A stretch of 51,772 nucleotides of DNA from an uncultured bacterium (GTDB taxonomy: Bacteria > Planctomycetota > GCA-002687715), in the NCBI GenBank assembly GCA_902826835.1, contig CADEGH010000003.1:1-51772 (forward strand). Reading direction: 5' to 3'. The stretch's first letter is position 1. Every line of letters starts with the position of its first letter. The notes beneath the pieces were generated by a model. The model saw only the letters and a list, made by a program, of their open reading frames with translations, had not been told where the DNA came from and made no database searches. A program made the position numbers and the translations under genes. This document shows, piece by piece, positions 1 to 8,919 of the stretch.

Positions 1-649
1 ACGCTCCCACCACCGCCCAGCGCATCTTGGTTCGGCCGTGGAGGCGGGCGCGGAATGTGAAGGGGACCTCGGCGACGGTGGCGGTCGGAGAAAGGGCGAG
101 AATCTCGAGCAAGAGCTTCCAGCCGCGAGCTTCGATCCGCGGCCCGGCCTGCTCGAAGACATGACGGTGAACGAGGAAGAAGCCGGAAAGCGGGTCCTCC
201 ACCCGAAGACCGAGCACAAGTCGCGTGAGCCAAGAGGCCGCCCGACTCTGCGCGTGCCGCAAGAATCGCCACTTGCACACCTTGCCGTGGAAGGTGTAGC
301 GGGAGCCGACCACGATCTCCGTGCGTTTCGCCGCTTCGACCAGGCGTGGCAAGACGCGGGGGTCGTGCTGGAGGTCGGCATCCATGACGGCCAGAAGGTC
401 CCCCGAGGCCGCGTCGAAACCCGCCAGGATCGAGGCCGAGAGCCCCGGAGCGGAGCGCCGCTCGATCAACTTCAGCTCCGAATAGCGACGCTGCAAGCCA
501 CGGACGACTTCCGGAGTCCCGTCCTTAGAACCGTCATCCACGATCACAATCTCGTGGTCGACTGAGGAGAGAGCCCTCACCACCCGCGGCAAGAGCCGAG
601 GCAAATTCTCCGCTTCATTCAGCGTGGGGATCACGAGGCTCAATCGCAT
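1..649 (-). CDS. family-2 glycosyltransferase, DPM1-like (partial)
   Basis: This is the N-terminal 216 residues of a GT-A fold glycosyltransferase of the polyprenol-phosphate mannose/glucose synthase (DPM1-like) type; its C-terminus lies beyond the left edge. The start LSLVIPTLNE (residues 3-12), the VDDGSKDGT nucleotide-binding segment (37-45) and the metal-binding MDAD (89-92, followed by LQHD) are all in place, and DPLSGFF (about 152-158) is typical of this group. The family transfers a sugar from a nucleotide sugar to a lipid phosphate on the cytoplasmic face of the membrane. ATG at 649 was chosen because GAGGG lies 7 nt upstream; an in-frame ATG at 670 lacks such a site. Whether C-terminal membrane helices follow cannot be seen. 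It is divergent from the sigma-like gene at 965. Confidence 0.88.
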   Translation of the reverse strand, partial: MRLSLVIPTLNEAENLPRLLPRVVRALSSVDHEIVIVDDGSKDGTPEVVRGLQRRYSELKLIERRSAPGLSASILAGFDAASGDLLAVMDADLQHDPRVLPRLVEAAKRTEIVVGSRYTFHGKVCKWRFLRHAQSRAASWLTRLVLGLRVEDPLSGFFLVHRHVFEQAGPRIEARGWKLLLEILALSPTATVAEVPFTFRARLHGRTKMRWAVVGA

Positions 650-964
650 AGACGGACCCTCTTCGTTCATTGGCAGCTCAGGGCTGACAGCGGGCTCTTG
701 GTGCCGGAGTTCTTCTTCTCGATCGGGCTCGTGCCGGACGCACGATCCCTCTACTGACTAATCCACCGAATTTTGGGCGATCGTCACAAAAATCTTGGAA
801 AATATTTTTCTCGGCGCAATTCGACCAAATAGTCACGCTGTGTGCCATCATTTCGAAATTGTCCCTTGACAACTCGAGCCACCGGGGTTGAGATGCCCGC
901 GTGTGTTGATGGACGAGGCGCCACCTGCCCGGCGCGTCGAGATAGAAACAAGGAACTCGATCCC
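650..964. other. divergent intergenic region with AT-rich core
   Basis: This 315-bp gap separates the minus-strand glycosyltransferase from the plus-strand sigma-like gene, so promoters for both should lie here. An A/T-rich stretch at about 784-812 stands out from the GC-rich surroundings. A perfect TTGACA hexamer sits at 866-871, but no convincing -10 hexamer follows at the usual distance. Open frames in the gap have no ribosome-binding site and look spurious. Confidence 0.4.
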
Positions 965-1525
965 ATGAGACCTGGTCCGGGCGCACCATGTCGTTTGCCG
1001 GATGTTTCCCAATTACTCACTGCAATCCAGGAACACGGATGTTCTCGGAGCACGGATCGTGTGATCGACGAGATCCTCCGGACGGCCCTGAGAATCTACC
1101 CTCGATCCCAATTCAGGCTTCGTAGCCAAAACGGCCAGGAACTCGCCGCGGATGTGCTTTCGAAACTGCTCCTCCACGTCCAACGGAACGACCACCTTCT
1201 CGGGCAAGAGGACCAAGTCTGGAAGGTCCTCGTTCGATTCACTCGGTGGGCCGTGACCGCGGAGACCCGCAGGCCTGTCACGGCGCCGATCGAGAAAGCT
1301 CAGGACATGGCTGCCCCCGAAGAGGCGCAAGTCCTCGAGCGACGATTGCGAGAGAACCTCCTCGGACGAGGCTTCACGACCCGCGACAAGCGAATCCTCA
1401 TTCTGACCTCGCGGGGGGCGACCCGCACCGAAATCGCTATTCGCCTGTTCGGAGAAAATTCCGCCCGCCATCGGCACACGATCCGCATGGCCATGCTCCG
1501 CATTCGGGAAAAACTGGTGGCTTGA
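965..1525 (+). CDS. putative ECF-type sigma factor-like protein
   Basis: A 186-residue protein with the layout of a small group-4 sigma factor. The middle part (DVLSKLLLHVQ and then QVWKVLVRFTRWAV) resembles region 2, and the C-terminal 45 residues (RDKRILILTSRG, TRTEIAIRLFG, then a basic segment ending MLRIREKL) resemble the region-4 helix-turn-helix. Both match the family only loosely, so a divergent ECF sigma or a sigma-derived DNA-binding protein are both possible. ATG 965 is preferred because AAGGAA lies 10 nt upstream; longer in-frame starts at 842 and 893 look less coding. Its stop codon lies 11 nt before the GTG of the next glycosyltransferase gene, so the two are probably co-transcribed and the regulator may control cell-surface glycan genes. 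Confidence 0.55.
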   Translation: MRPGPGAPCRLPDVSQLLTAIQEHGCSRSTDRVIDEILRTALRIYPRSQFRLRSQNGQELAADVLSKLLLHVQRNDHLLGQEDQVWKVLVRFTRWAVTAETRRPVTAPIEKAQDMAAPEEAQVLERRLRENLLGRGFTTRDKRILILTSRGATRTEIAIRLFGENSARHRHTIRMAMLRIREKLVA

Positions 1526-1536
1526 AGAGGAACGTG

Positions 1537-2553
1537 GTGGAAAACACGAGCGTTTCCATCGTCATCCCCCACTACTTGGGGGACGTCTTATCCCGCTGCT
1601 TGCAATCGGTCGTGCGGAACACCGACCTCTCGCAGGTCGAAGTCATCGTGGCCAATGACCAACCAAGGGACGACGGCAGTATCGATCGCGCCATCGACGT
1701 TTTGCCTTCCCTCCGAGTCGTTGATGTCGGGGGCGGGCGTGGCTTTGGCGCGGCGGTGAATGCAGGCATCCGCGCCGCGCGGAGTCCGTTGGTGTTTCTG
1801 CTGAACAACGACGCCGAAGTCACCCCAGGCTGGCTGCCGCCCCTGCTCGACGCCGCCGCAGAACATCCCACCGCGGCGGTCTTCCAGCCCAAAGTCCGGA
1901 GCCTCCAAGAGCCCGATCGCTTCGACTACGGCGGCGCTGCCGGCGGGATGATCGATTCGCTGGGGTATCCCTACGCTCTCGGGCGCCGTTTCGGGCGCAT
2001 CGAGATCGATCACGGACAGTACGACGATCCTCGCGAGATTCACTGGGCCGTCGGCGGAGCCATGCTGCTGCGTAAGCGCTTCATCACCGAGGTTGGCCTC
2101 TTCGACGAGGCCTTCTACATGCACATGGAGGAGATCGACCTCTGCTGGCGTCTGCGGCGCGCAGGCTTCGCGATTCGTTCCGTGCCGAAGTCCGTGGTCC
2201 TCCACGAGGGTGGTCACACGCTTCGTCCCGATTCGTGGGCCAAGGTGTGGCTCAACCACAGGAACAACTGGGTGCTTCTCGTGAAGAACCTCTCAATCAG
2301 CACGTTGACTTGGCTGCTTCCCTTGCGCACCCTCCTGATCGGCCCGACGATCTCTTATGGGATCTTTCATCTCGACTGGCGCCACCCGGCTGCGGCCTTG
2401 CTCGCTCCGCTGTGGATTGTGACGCACTTGCCCAACCTGATCCGGCGTAGACGTGCAGCCGCGGCCCAGGTGCGCCTGCGCAGCCGAGATCGCAGTGCTC
2501 CCGCAACTCCGGAGCATTGCGCTCCGCCGCGTCGAGCGAGCGAAGCCAGGTGA
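1537..2553 (+). CDS. family-2 glycosyltransferase (rhamnosyltransferase-like)
   Basis: A 338-residue GT2 enzyme of the WbbL/rhamnosyltransferase type, expected to add a sugar from a nucleotide donor to a surface polysaccharide or lipid-linked glycan. VSIVIPHY begins the domain near residue 6. The metal-binding stretch LLNNDAE is at about 88-94. The acceptor-side motif HMEEIDLCWRL (about 196-206) is characteristic of the family, with the conserved LHEGGH shortly after. The C-terminal third has hydrophobic segments (about 255-305) and ends in a basic, Ala/Arg-rich tail. GTG 1537 was chosen because GAAGAGG lies 6 nt upstream; GTG 1534 and TTG 1522 are in-frame alternatives. It directly follows the sigma-like gene. 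Confidence 0.88.
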   Translation: MENTSVSIVIPHYLGDVLSRCLQSVVRNTDLSQVEVIVANDQPRDDGSIDRAIDVLPSLRVVDVGGGRGFGAAVNAGIRAARSPLVFLLNNDAEVTPGWLPPLLDAAAEHPTAAVFQPKVRSLQEPDRFDYGGAAGGMIDSLGYPYALGRRFGRIEIDHGQYDDPREIHWAVGGAMLLRKRFITEVGLFDEAFYMHMEEIDLCWRLRRAGFAIRSVPKSVVLHEGGHTLRPDSWAKVWLNHRNNWVLLVKNLSISTLTWLLPLRTLLIGPTISYGIFHLDWRHPAAALLAPLWIVTHLPNLIRRRRAAAAQVRLRSRDRSAPATPEHCAPPRRASEAR

Positions 2554-2723
2554 TGCCCCAAGTCCTTCCAACATCCAGGCCAGGTCGGACGAATTACCCC
2601 ACACCCGAAAGGGAATGCTCGCCAGAAGCTGACCGGCCCGAGCGGCGCGCAGTCCTCGGAGGGGCGGGGCAGGTAGACGACCCGATTGACAGAATCGGGG
2701 GGAGCCGCGAGGGTAGGGGGGTC

Positions 2724-5015
2724 ATGAACAGCACTCGAGTCTATGGCGGTATCGGGCTTCTTTTTTTGGGGGCGGCGAGCCTGGCGCAGGGGCCGGCGTT
2801 GCCGGAGGGGCTGGCGATCGCGACGCGGTTTTGGGCGGAAGGTGAAGTTGACGAGCCGAGGCCGGAGTACCCGCGGCCACAGATGGTGCGGGAGGGAGCG
2901 TGGCAGTCTCTCAACGGGTGGTGGGAGCTGGCGCTTTCGAAAGAAGGACCGTTTGCGAGGAAGATCCGCGTTCCGTTCGCTCCCGAATCAGCCCTGTCCG
3001 GGATCTTCTTGGGCCAGCTCGTCGTCGAGAATTTGCGCTACCGCCGCACCTTCCGGCTCGAGGATGCGTGGCGAAAGTCTGGCCGGGGCGTGTGGCTGCG
3101 CTTCGAGGCCGTCGACTGGCGCACCGTGGTGAAGGTGAACGGAACCAACGTAGGCGAACACGTAGGCGGCTACGGGCGCTTCGGTTTCGACATCACGAAA
3201 GCCCTGGTCCCGGGGCCGGAGCAGACCGTGGAGGTGGAGGTGTTCGATCCCACCGAGAAAAACCCCGCGGCGTGGGCTCCGCGCGGGAAGCAGCGCGGCT
3301 CGGAGGGAATCTGGTACACGCGCACCACCGGGATCTGGCAATCGGTGTGGCTCGAGAGTGTGCCGGATGCCCGCATCGAGCGCATCCTGCCGCGAGCTGA
3401 CGCCAGCGGGTCCCTCGATCTGCGGATCCACTGCCACACGGTGCCGGATGGTGCGAAGCTCCGAGTGCGCGTCCTTCCGTTTGTGAGCGAGGAGCAGCCG
3501 CTCGCCCACAAGACCCTCCATCAGTTCGAGTTCCCCACGATGGCGACCACGAGCTTCAGAGAGACACTCAGCGGCATGGCGCCGTGGTCGCCCGAGAACC
3601 CGACGCTCTACACTCTGGATGTGGAGATGATGGATGCCGGCGGGAGGACATTGGATCGCATCCGCTCCTACGTCGGCTTCCGCAGCGTGGGCTTCGACGA
3701 TGAAGGTCGATGGGCCTTGAACGGCGCGGCGCGATTCTTGGTGGGGGTACTCGATCAGGGGTATTGGCCCGAAAGTGGCATGACCGCGCCGTCCGAGGCG
3801 GCCCTCCGCCACGACGTCGAACTCACGAAAGCCCTGGGGCTCAATCTCTCTCGCAAGCACACGAAGGTGGAAGACTCCCGCTTCTACTACTGGTGCGATC
3901 GACTCGGCGTGATGGTCATGCAGGACATGCCCTCCCCCATCGACTTGCCCCATGAACTCTCGAAGGCCAACTATCTGCGAGAATTGGAACAGATGGTGGA
4001 GAAGGTCGAAAGCCATCCGAGCGTGGTGCACTGGGTGGTCTTCAACGAGGATTGGGGGCGGCCCGGGGAGTTCCAAGATCAGGCCGTCGAACACTTGCGC
4101 AAACTCGACTCCACGCGCCCGGTCACCGACGCCTCCGGGTGGACCCAACGCCAGAACACTGACATCACCGATATCCACGACTACGGATCGGACCTCGAAC
4201 GACACGCGCGCGATTCGAAAGAGCGACCCAAGATCATCGGCGAATGCGGAGGCGTCGCCTATTCCCTGCCCGGGCACCGCTGGTCCCAAGGATGGGGATA
4301 CACCAGTGCGCAGAGCGGGACGGGTTTCGTGCGGCGAATTGCCCGGCTCTGCTCGCAGTTGCATCGGACTCGGGGCCTCTCCGGCTTCGTTTGGACGCAA
4401 CTCACTGACGTGGAGCAGGAACTGAACGGGCTCGTCCATTACGATCGCAGCGAGAAAGTGGCCATCGCGGACCTGCGTCGAGCCCTCCTCGGAGAAATCC
4501 GATCGGCCGAGCCTCCGCTCTTCGTGAAGGCCTGGAAGATCCTCGGTCCTATTCCCGTCTCCGGAGCGCCCACCGACGCCCGCGACCACGCCGAAAACCG
4601 CGAGAAAATCGAGACGATCCTGGCACAGCCCGAGCTGCCCGGAGAGGCGACCCTCGGGAAAGGTGAGCTTCCTCCCCTTCCGAGCGGGGCTCGGCTCCAC
4701 TCTGTCGCCGCATCGAGCCCGGTCGTTGACCTCCGGGCACGATTTCCCGAACGGACGGACGGCATCGTGGCGTACGCGATCGGTGAACTCGAACTCCCGG
4801 CGCCCGCCAAGCTCACGATGCTCTTCGGCTCCGATGACGGCGCGCGCGTTTGGATCGACGGCAAGCTCGTTCACTCGGTGGCCCGCGTGCGCGGGGTCAA
4901 CCTCGGCGACGACGAGGTCGAGGGGCTCGAACTTGGAGCCGGCCCGCACCATGTGGTCATCAAGATCGTGCAGGGAATGGGCGGAATGGGATTCGCCTGC
5001 GAGTGGGAGCGTTGA
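2724..5015 (+). CDS. secreted family-2 glycoside hydrolase
   Basis: A 763-residue exported enzyme of glycoside hydrolase family 2 (beta-galactosidase, beta-glucuronidase and beta-mannosidase group). A signal peptide covers about residues 1-22, ending near SLAQG. The sugar-binding jelly-roll (about 45-200) contains the NLRYRRTF and WLRFEAVDW stretches. An Ig-like domain follows, then a TIM barrel from about 320. The acid/base is E442 in VVFNEDWG and the probable nucleophile is E507 in KIIGECGG, both within the normal GH2 context. The last 80 residues (LTMLFGSDDGARVWIDGK onward) look like a PA14-type beta module that could bind glycan. ATG 2724 has a GGTAGGGGGG purine tract just upstream. Substrate cannot be told from motifs. 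It is convergent with dus. Confidence 0.88.
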   Translation: MNSTRVYGGIGLLFLGAASLAQGPALPEGLAIATRFWAEGEVDEPRPEYPRPQMVREGAWQSLNGWWELALSKEGPFARKIRVPFAPESALSGIFLGQLVVENLRYRRTFRLEDAWRKSGRGVWLRFEAVDWRTVVKVNGTNVGEHVGGYGRFGFDITKALVPGPEQTVEVEVFDPTEKNPAAWAPRGKQRGSEGIWYTRTTGIWQSVWLESVPDARIERILPRADASGSLDLRIHCHTVPDGAKLRVRVLPFVSEEQPLAHKTLHQFEFPTMATTSFRETLSGMAPWSPENPTLYTLDVEMMDAGGRTLDRIRSYVGFRSVGFDDEGRWALNGAARFLVGVLDQGYWPESGMTAPSEAALRHDVELTKALGLNLSRKHTKVEDSRFYYWCDRLGVMVMQDMPSPIDLPHELSKANYLRELEQMVEKVESHPSVVHWVVFNEDWGRPGEFQDQAVEHLRKLDSTRPVTDASGWTQRQNTDITDIHDYGSDLERHARDSKERPKIIGECGGVAYSLPGHRWSQGWGYTSAQSGTGFVRRIARLCSQLHRTRGLSGFVWTQLTDVEQELNGLVHYDRSEKVAIADLRRALLGEIRSAEPPLFVKAWKILGPIPVSGAPTDARDHAENREKIETILAQPELPGEATLGKGELPPLPSGARLHSVAASSPVVDLRARFPERTDGIVAYAIGELELPAPAKLTMLFGSDDGARVWIDGKLVHSVARVRGVNLGDDEVEGLELGAGPHHVVIKIVQGMGGMGFACEWER

Positions 5016-5051
5016 ACACCTTCGGCTCGCCGTGACGGCACTCCGCCCTGG

Positions 5052-6125
5052 TCAACCCTCCGGCACTTCGCTGCGCTCGACTATGAGATCACTCGGCACC
5101 GGCGGCGGGGAATCGGGGCGGCGGCCTTCGAGCAGACAATCCGCTAAATAGGCGTGGGCGGCCTCGTCGTTGCGTGCAAGCAGAGCTTCGAGTTCGGAGC
5201 GCGCGGCGAACAGTTCTTCCCGCTCCTGCATCCGCGGATAGCTGCCATCCGCGTGGCGCGGCACGTACCGGCACCAGAATCCGAAGTGCCATACCAAAAA
5301 GCCGCGGAGCCGGGTCGTGCCCCGCTCGTCGGCGCCAAAGTGCTCACGCCCGAGCGCCACGTAGCGTTCGTAGATCGCGAGTCGCTCCTCGGCAGTGAGG
5401 TCGAGGTACCTGCCCTCGGTAATCTCCCGGAAAATCCAGGGTTTGATGAGAGCCCCGCGAGCGATCATGACTCCGGCGCAGCCCGCGATCGCCTTCTTCT
5501 CCTCGGCTTCGTGCGGAAAGAGGACGTCGCCATTGCCGATCACCGGGATCTTGACGGCTTGCACGACCTCCCCGATCGCCGTCCACGAAGCATCGCGCCG
5601 GTAGCGCGCGGTGCGCGTGCGGCCGTGCACTGTCAATGCGTCGGCGCCGGCGTCTTCCGCTGCTCGCGCGACCTCCAGGTAGTTCAGGTCGTCGTCGGTG
5701 AAGCCCAGGCGAATCTTCACCGTGACCGGAACCTCGCCCACCGCCTTCTTCATGGCGGTCACCATTTCGGCGATCCTCCGCGGCTTTTGCAGCAGGGCCG
5801 ACCCGATCCCCCGCCGCACCATGTCGTCGATCGGGCAGCCGCAGTTGATGTCGACGAGATCCGCCCCGCGCTCGACCGCGAGGGCCGCCGCCCAGGCCAT
5901 CTCCTCGGCCTGACGTCCGGCGAGTTGGACTCCGAACACCTTTTCGGACGGTGCCCGCCTTAGCAGGGCGAATTCGGGCCGAGACTGCTTCTGGAGCTTG
6001 CGGGCCAGGGCCATCTCACCCATGGTGATGGTGGCTCCCAATTCGTCGCAAAGGCGCCGGTACGGCAGGTTGGAGCCCTTGGTCATGGGCGCCATGATCA
6101 CGGCTCCGGTGAAGCTGGGTTTCAT
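5052..6125 (-). CDS. dus: tRNA-dihydrouridine synthase
   Basis: A 357-residue FMN-dependent enzyme that reduces specific uridines of tRNA to dihydrouridine. The N-terminus (FTGAVIMAPMTKGSNLPYR) is the family signature. The catalytic cysteine is C97 in NCGCPID, followed by the conserved MVRRGIGSALL helix. VKIRLGF, TVHGRTRTARY and the FMN-phosphate site VIGNGDV are all present. The region around FLVWHFGFWCRYVP resembles the Dus3-like subgroup rather than DusA/B/C, but position specificity is not certain. The start is fixed by the family N-terminus. Its first 40 bp and 38 bp upstream are duplicated at 9128-9205, next to mutM, which suggests dus and mutM were once divergent neighbours. Confidence 0.93.
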   Translation of the reverse strand: MKPSFTGAVIMAPMTKGSNLPYRRLCDELGATITMGEMALARKLQKQSRPEFALLRRAPSEKVFGVQLAGRQAEEMAWAAALAVERGADLVDINCGCPIDDMVRRGIGSALLQKPRRIAEMVTAMKKAVGEVPVTVKIRLGFTDDDLNYLEVARAAEDAGADALTVHGRTRTARYRRDASWTAIGEVVQAVKIPVIGNGDVLFPHEAEEKKAIAGCAGVMIARGALIKPWIFREITEGRYLDLTAEERLAIYERYVALGREHFGADERGTTRLRGFLVWHFGFWCRYVPRHADGSYPRMQEREELFAARSELEALLARNDEAAHAYLADCLLEGRRPDSPPPVPSDLIVERSEVPEG

Positions 6126-6163
6126 GCGGGCAGAGCCTACGTGGTGACCTGGCGCGTCACCCG
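6086..6163. repeat. 78-bp direct repeat, copy 1 (dus start)
   Basis: This 78-bp stretch is identical, base for base, to 9128-9205 (offset 3042). It holds the first 40 bp of dus on the minus strand and 38 bp of its upstream DNA. The bases just outside differ on both sides (6085/9127 and 6164/9206). Confidence 0.95.
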
Positions 6164-6492
6164 CACGCGCTGACCGCGCGACCCCATCTCCATGCCCCGC
6201 TCCTCACATGGACGCCCAAGCCGCCCCTCCGAGAGGCCGAGTTCGTTGGACTTTGACTGGGCAATCCCCTCGTAGCGAAACGGAAAACTGTGCGCAGGAC
6301 GGTGGACATTCTGATCCCTCCGGCAGAACGGGAATCGACTCTCACGACACCCACCGTGGTAATCTGCATGGGCGATGCGCGCGGTGCCTCTATGCGAGGC
6401 CCGGGACCATTGCGGCCTCCACAGGCTCCAGGGGGAACGCATAGGGATCGATGGTCAGGACAGCTTGGCATCACGGCGGAGATGACGCACTG
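6126..6492. other. intergenic, left end of inserted segment
   Basis: This gap lies between dus (minus) and the 808-residue protein gene (plus). The first 38 bp belong to the direct repeat; from 6164 the DNA is part of the unique segment between the repeats. No transposase, terminal inverted repeat, RNA gene or convincing promoter was seen. Open frames here have no ribosome-binding site. Confidence 0.5.
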
Positions 6493-8919
6493 ATGGAAAT
6501 GACGCGTTGGATGGCCGGCAACCGGGGATCTGGACATCGATCGATGGTGTTCGGCCTTCTTTGGTTAGCCCTGATCGCAACCGTGGCCTGTGTCGTGCTG
6601 TGGAATCACGGTGGCAGTCAGGGCAATTCGAAGAGCCCCACCCCTCACGGAGCTCCTGTTCCGCCTGCTCCGGTAACGACCGCGGAACTCCCGGCGAGGC
6701 GTGGGGAATTGTCCCTTGCGGTCGAGACGAGGCCGTTCACTTCCGCGCCGCCAACGGTCTTCCGGGCCGAGTTTCGGATCGAAGGTGAGGCGGCGGGCAA
6801 GCCGGCTGATCGTTGGTGGCCATTGCCGCCGACCGCGGAAGTCCGGGTATACCCCGATGGGGAAACCAGCATCGCGGTGAGCCGCCAAAAAGAGTTCGGT
6901 GAGTTTGTTTCCCCCACTCGACCTCGCGAACTGCGCTTCGAGTGCGACGGGTTCGAATCCACGGTGGTCCGGGTCCCGGACAGCACTTCCTCGCCGTGCG
7001 ATCTGGGGATGATCGTATTCCGTGGGTCGGTCGCGGTCGCAGTCACCGTGGCAGCGCCCGTCTGGCCTCGGCCGCAGGAAATCGTGATCGCGGTTGTGGA
7101 TCAGGTCGTGGACATTTCGAGGATGGCCGCCAAAGGCACGCTTTCGCTGACGGAGGGGCATGGCCAATTGCAACTCCGAGCGCGGGCGAGCGAAGAGCTT
7201 GCGGTCCGCCTGCACTTCGCGGATCCGGGGATTGCGCTGCGTTCCTCGCAGATGGCACTGACCCGAGGCAGGCCTGGCGAGACCGCCAGAGTCCATTTCG
7301 ACCTCACCACTCTCCCTTGGACGGAATTCCGGCTAAGGGGTGTGCCCGACCGGCACGATTCGCGGATTGACGCCCGAATCCAAAGGGCCACGGATAGTCG
7401 CGGGGCGTTGGGCCTTGCTTCGCCGCTGCACTTGTCGTTCTCGGTGGACCGGACGGCACGAGGCGTCTTCCCGGAACCCGGTTTCCTCCAAGGTGGGCTG
7501 ATTTTGCCGGACGGTGAAGCGAAGTTGCACGAAGTCCGCGGCAAGCAGGCCAAGTGGAAGGTGCCTCTCCCCCCAATTCTCGAGGTAGAGCCGGAATCGC
7601 CACTCGCAACTGTCAAGCTCCTGACTTCCGCCGGGGAAGGTTTTCGAGGCTCCCTCGGATTCGGGGAGACATCGACGCTGACGCCCGTCACCGCCAACGA
7701 GTCGATCTTGCTGAAAGCGGCGACTCTGCGCGACGAGCGCACCAAGATTCGCCTCGGTGCCGACTATGCCATCTCGGTAGCCGATTGTGCCGTCGTATGG
7801 GAGGCTGAAGATTGTGCGGTCCTCCGCATCCCCGAGCTTGGCACGCCCTCACGTCTTCAGCTCCACTGGACGATCGCCCAACCCCGCGCCACCCACGCCA
7901 AACTATTCCCGATCGACGGTGGAGATGCGACCTCGGGTAGCCCTTGGCGACGGCCCGGATTCGAAGCGCAGAGTGTCAGCTCGGGCGGCGCGGCGTTCCG
8001 GAGCGTCGGCCCCGGCCGTTACGAGGTGTGGGTCGAGTCGAGGCTCGGTACCGCGCTCTTGCGCCTGCCGGCGTTGGAGCCGATTGACATCCCCGACAAC
8101 CCGGGTGCACCGATCGTGGTGCGCGTCGAGAAAGTCCGGGAGGCGACGTTTGTCGTCAGAAACTGGCGAGTGCTAGCCGCCGCTTCGCGGCCGGACGCTG
8201 TCTCGGTGGAAAGTGGAAGCCTGGGCACTCTCCTTGGCGCCGATGGAGAGGCGGCCGTCCTGATCCCGGACAGACCTACCATCACGGTGCGGCTCGGGCC
8301 ACGCTCGCTGCTCGGCGGGGTTCTGGCGACGGCGACAGTAGAGGAAACGACCGACGGGTCTCTACGCGTCCTGGCAGATTGCCCGGCTCAGGCCTTGCGA
8401 AGGCTCGAAGTGTCGGTGCCGCTGGTGTTTTCCGGCGATCTCCTCGCCGTAGCGGCTAGTGTCCATGGTCTTCCCGAAGTGGTTCGGCCATTTCCGCCCC
8501 CGGGAGACTTGATTCGTGGTGACCAAGATCGACTCAGTTGGAGATCGGCGGAGAACGAAGCCCACGTCATGGCGGTTTGGGAATTGAGTCCGTTGGCCAA
8601 TGACGCCCGACTCACGTTTCGAGCGCTCGCGTTCCCTGCCCAAAGCGGTCCGGAATTCGCCTGCGGTCCGGACGGCAGCGAAGTCGGCCTGACTGCCCCC
8701 CCGGATTGGAGTGCCTTCCATGCCGAAATCGTGGAAACCCCGCCTGGCGCCACGAGTCCGCGAAATTTCGTGACGCATGTGGCGAGCCGTGAAGGCTCGA
8801 TGACCGTGTGGGTACCGTCACGCTGCGAACTCGTTCGTATCCACGCCACCAACGAGGTCGGAGACGCCGTTCACCGCGAGTTCCGACCTCCTTTCCCGGC
8901 GACCCTGGTGCTGAACTGA
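6493..8919 (+). CDS. large exported protein of unknown function
   Basis: An 808-residue protein with one membrane-spanning segment (about 17-40, FGLLWLALIATVACVVLW) and a long extracytoplasmic part; it is either membrane-anchored or secreted. No catalytic motif was recognised. Many short stretches ending in an aromatic-Val/Leu beta pattern, and the TFVVRNWRVL region near 555, recall carboxypeptidase-regulatory-like or Ig-like beta domains, as does the secreted protein at 36301, but this is weak. ATG 6493 was chosen because GGCGGAG lies upstream at a loose spacing; ATG 6499 and 6451 are alternatives. It is the only gene between the two 78-bp repeats, so it probably arrived as an insertion between dus and mutM. 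Confidence 0.75.
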   Translation: MEMTRWMAGNRGSGHRSMVFGLLWLALIATVACVVLWNHGGSQGNSKSPTPHGAPVPPAPVTTAELPARRGELSLAVETRPFTSAPPTVFRAEFRIEGEAAGKPADRWWPLPPTAEVRVYPDGETSIAVSRQKEFGEFVSPTRPRELRFECDGFESTVVRVPDSTSSPCDLGMIVFRGSVAVAVTVAAPVWPRPQEIVIAVVDQVVDISRMAAKGTLSLTEGHGQLQLRARASEELAVRLHFADPGIALRSSQMALTRGRPGETARVHFDLTTLPWTEFRLRGVPDRHDSRIDARIQRATDSRGALGLASPLHLSFSVDRTARGVFPEPGFLQGGLILPDGEAKLHEVRGKQAKWKVPLPPILEVEPESPLATVKLLTSAGEGFRGSLGFGETSTLTPVTANESILLKAATLRDERTKIRLGADYAISVADCAVVWEAEDCAVLRIPELGTPSRLQLHWTIAQPRATHAKLFPIDGGDATSGSPWRRPGFEAQSVSSGGAAFRSVGPGRYEVWVESRLGTALLRLPALEPIDIPDNPGAPIVVRVEKVREATFVVRNWRVLAAASRPDAVSVESGSLGTLLGADGEAAVLIPDRPTITVRLGPRSLLGGVLATATVEETTDGSLRVLADCPAQALRRLEVSVPLVFSGDLLAVAASVHGLPEVVRPFPPPGDLIRGDQDRLSWRSAENEAHVMAVWELSPLANDARLTFRALAFPAQSGPEFACGPDGSEVGLTAPPDWSAFHAEIVETPPGATSPRNFVTHVASREGSMTVWVPSRCELVRIHATNEVGDAVHREFRPPFPATLVLN

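Noticed and set aside
2988..4952. A 654-residue open frame on the minus strand.
   Set aside because: It is antisense to the glycoside hydrolase gene, which has all the GH2 motifs; long antisense frames are common in high-GC DNA.
6950..6960. A tRNA T-arm-like GGTTCGAATCC.
   Set aside because: It lies inside the coding frame of the 808-residue protein and the flanking 70 bp cannot form a cloverleaf.
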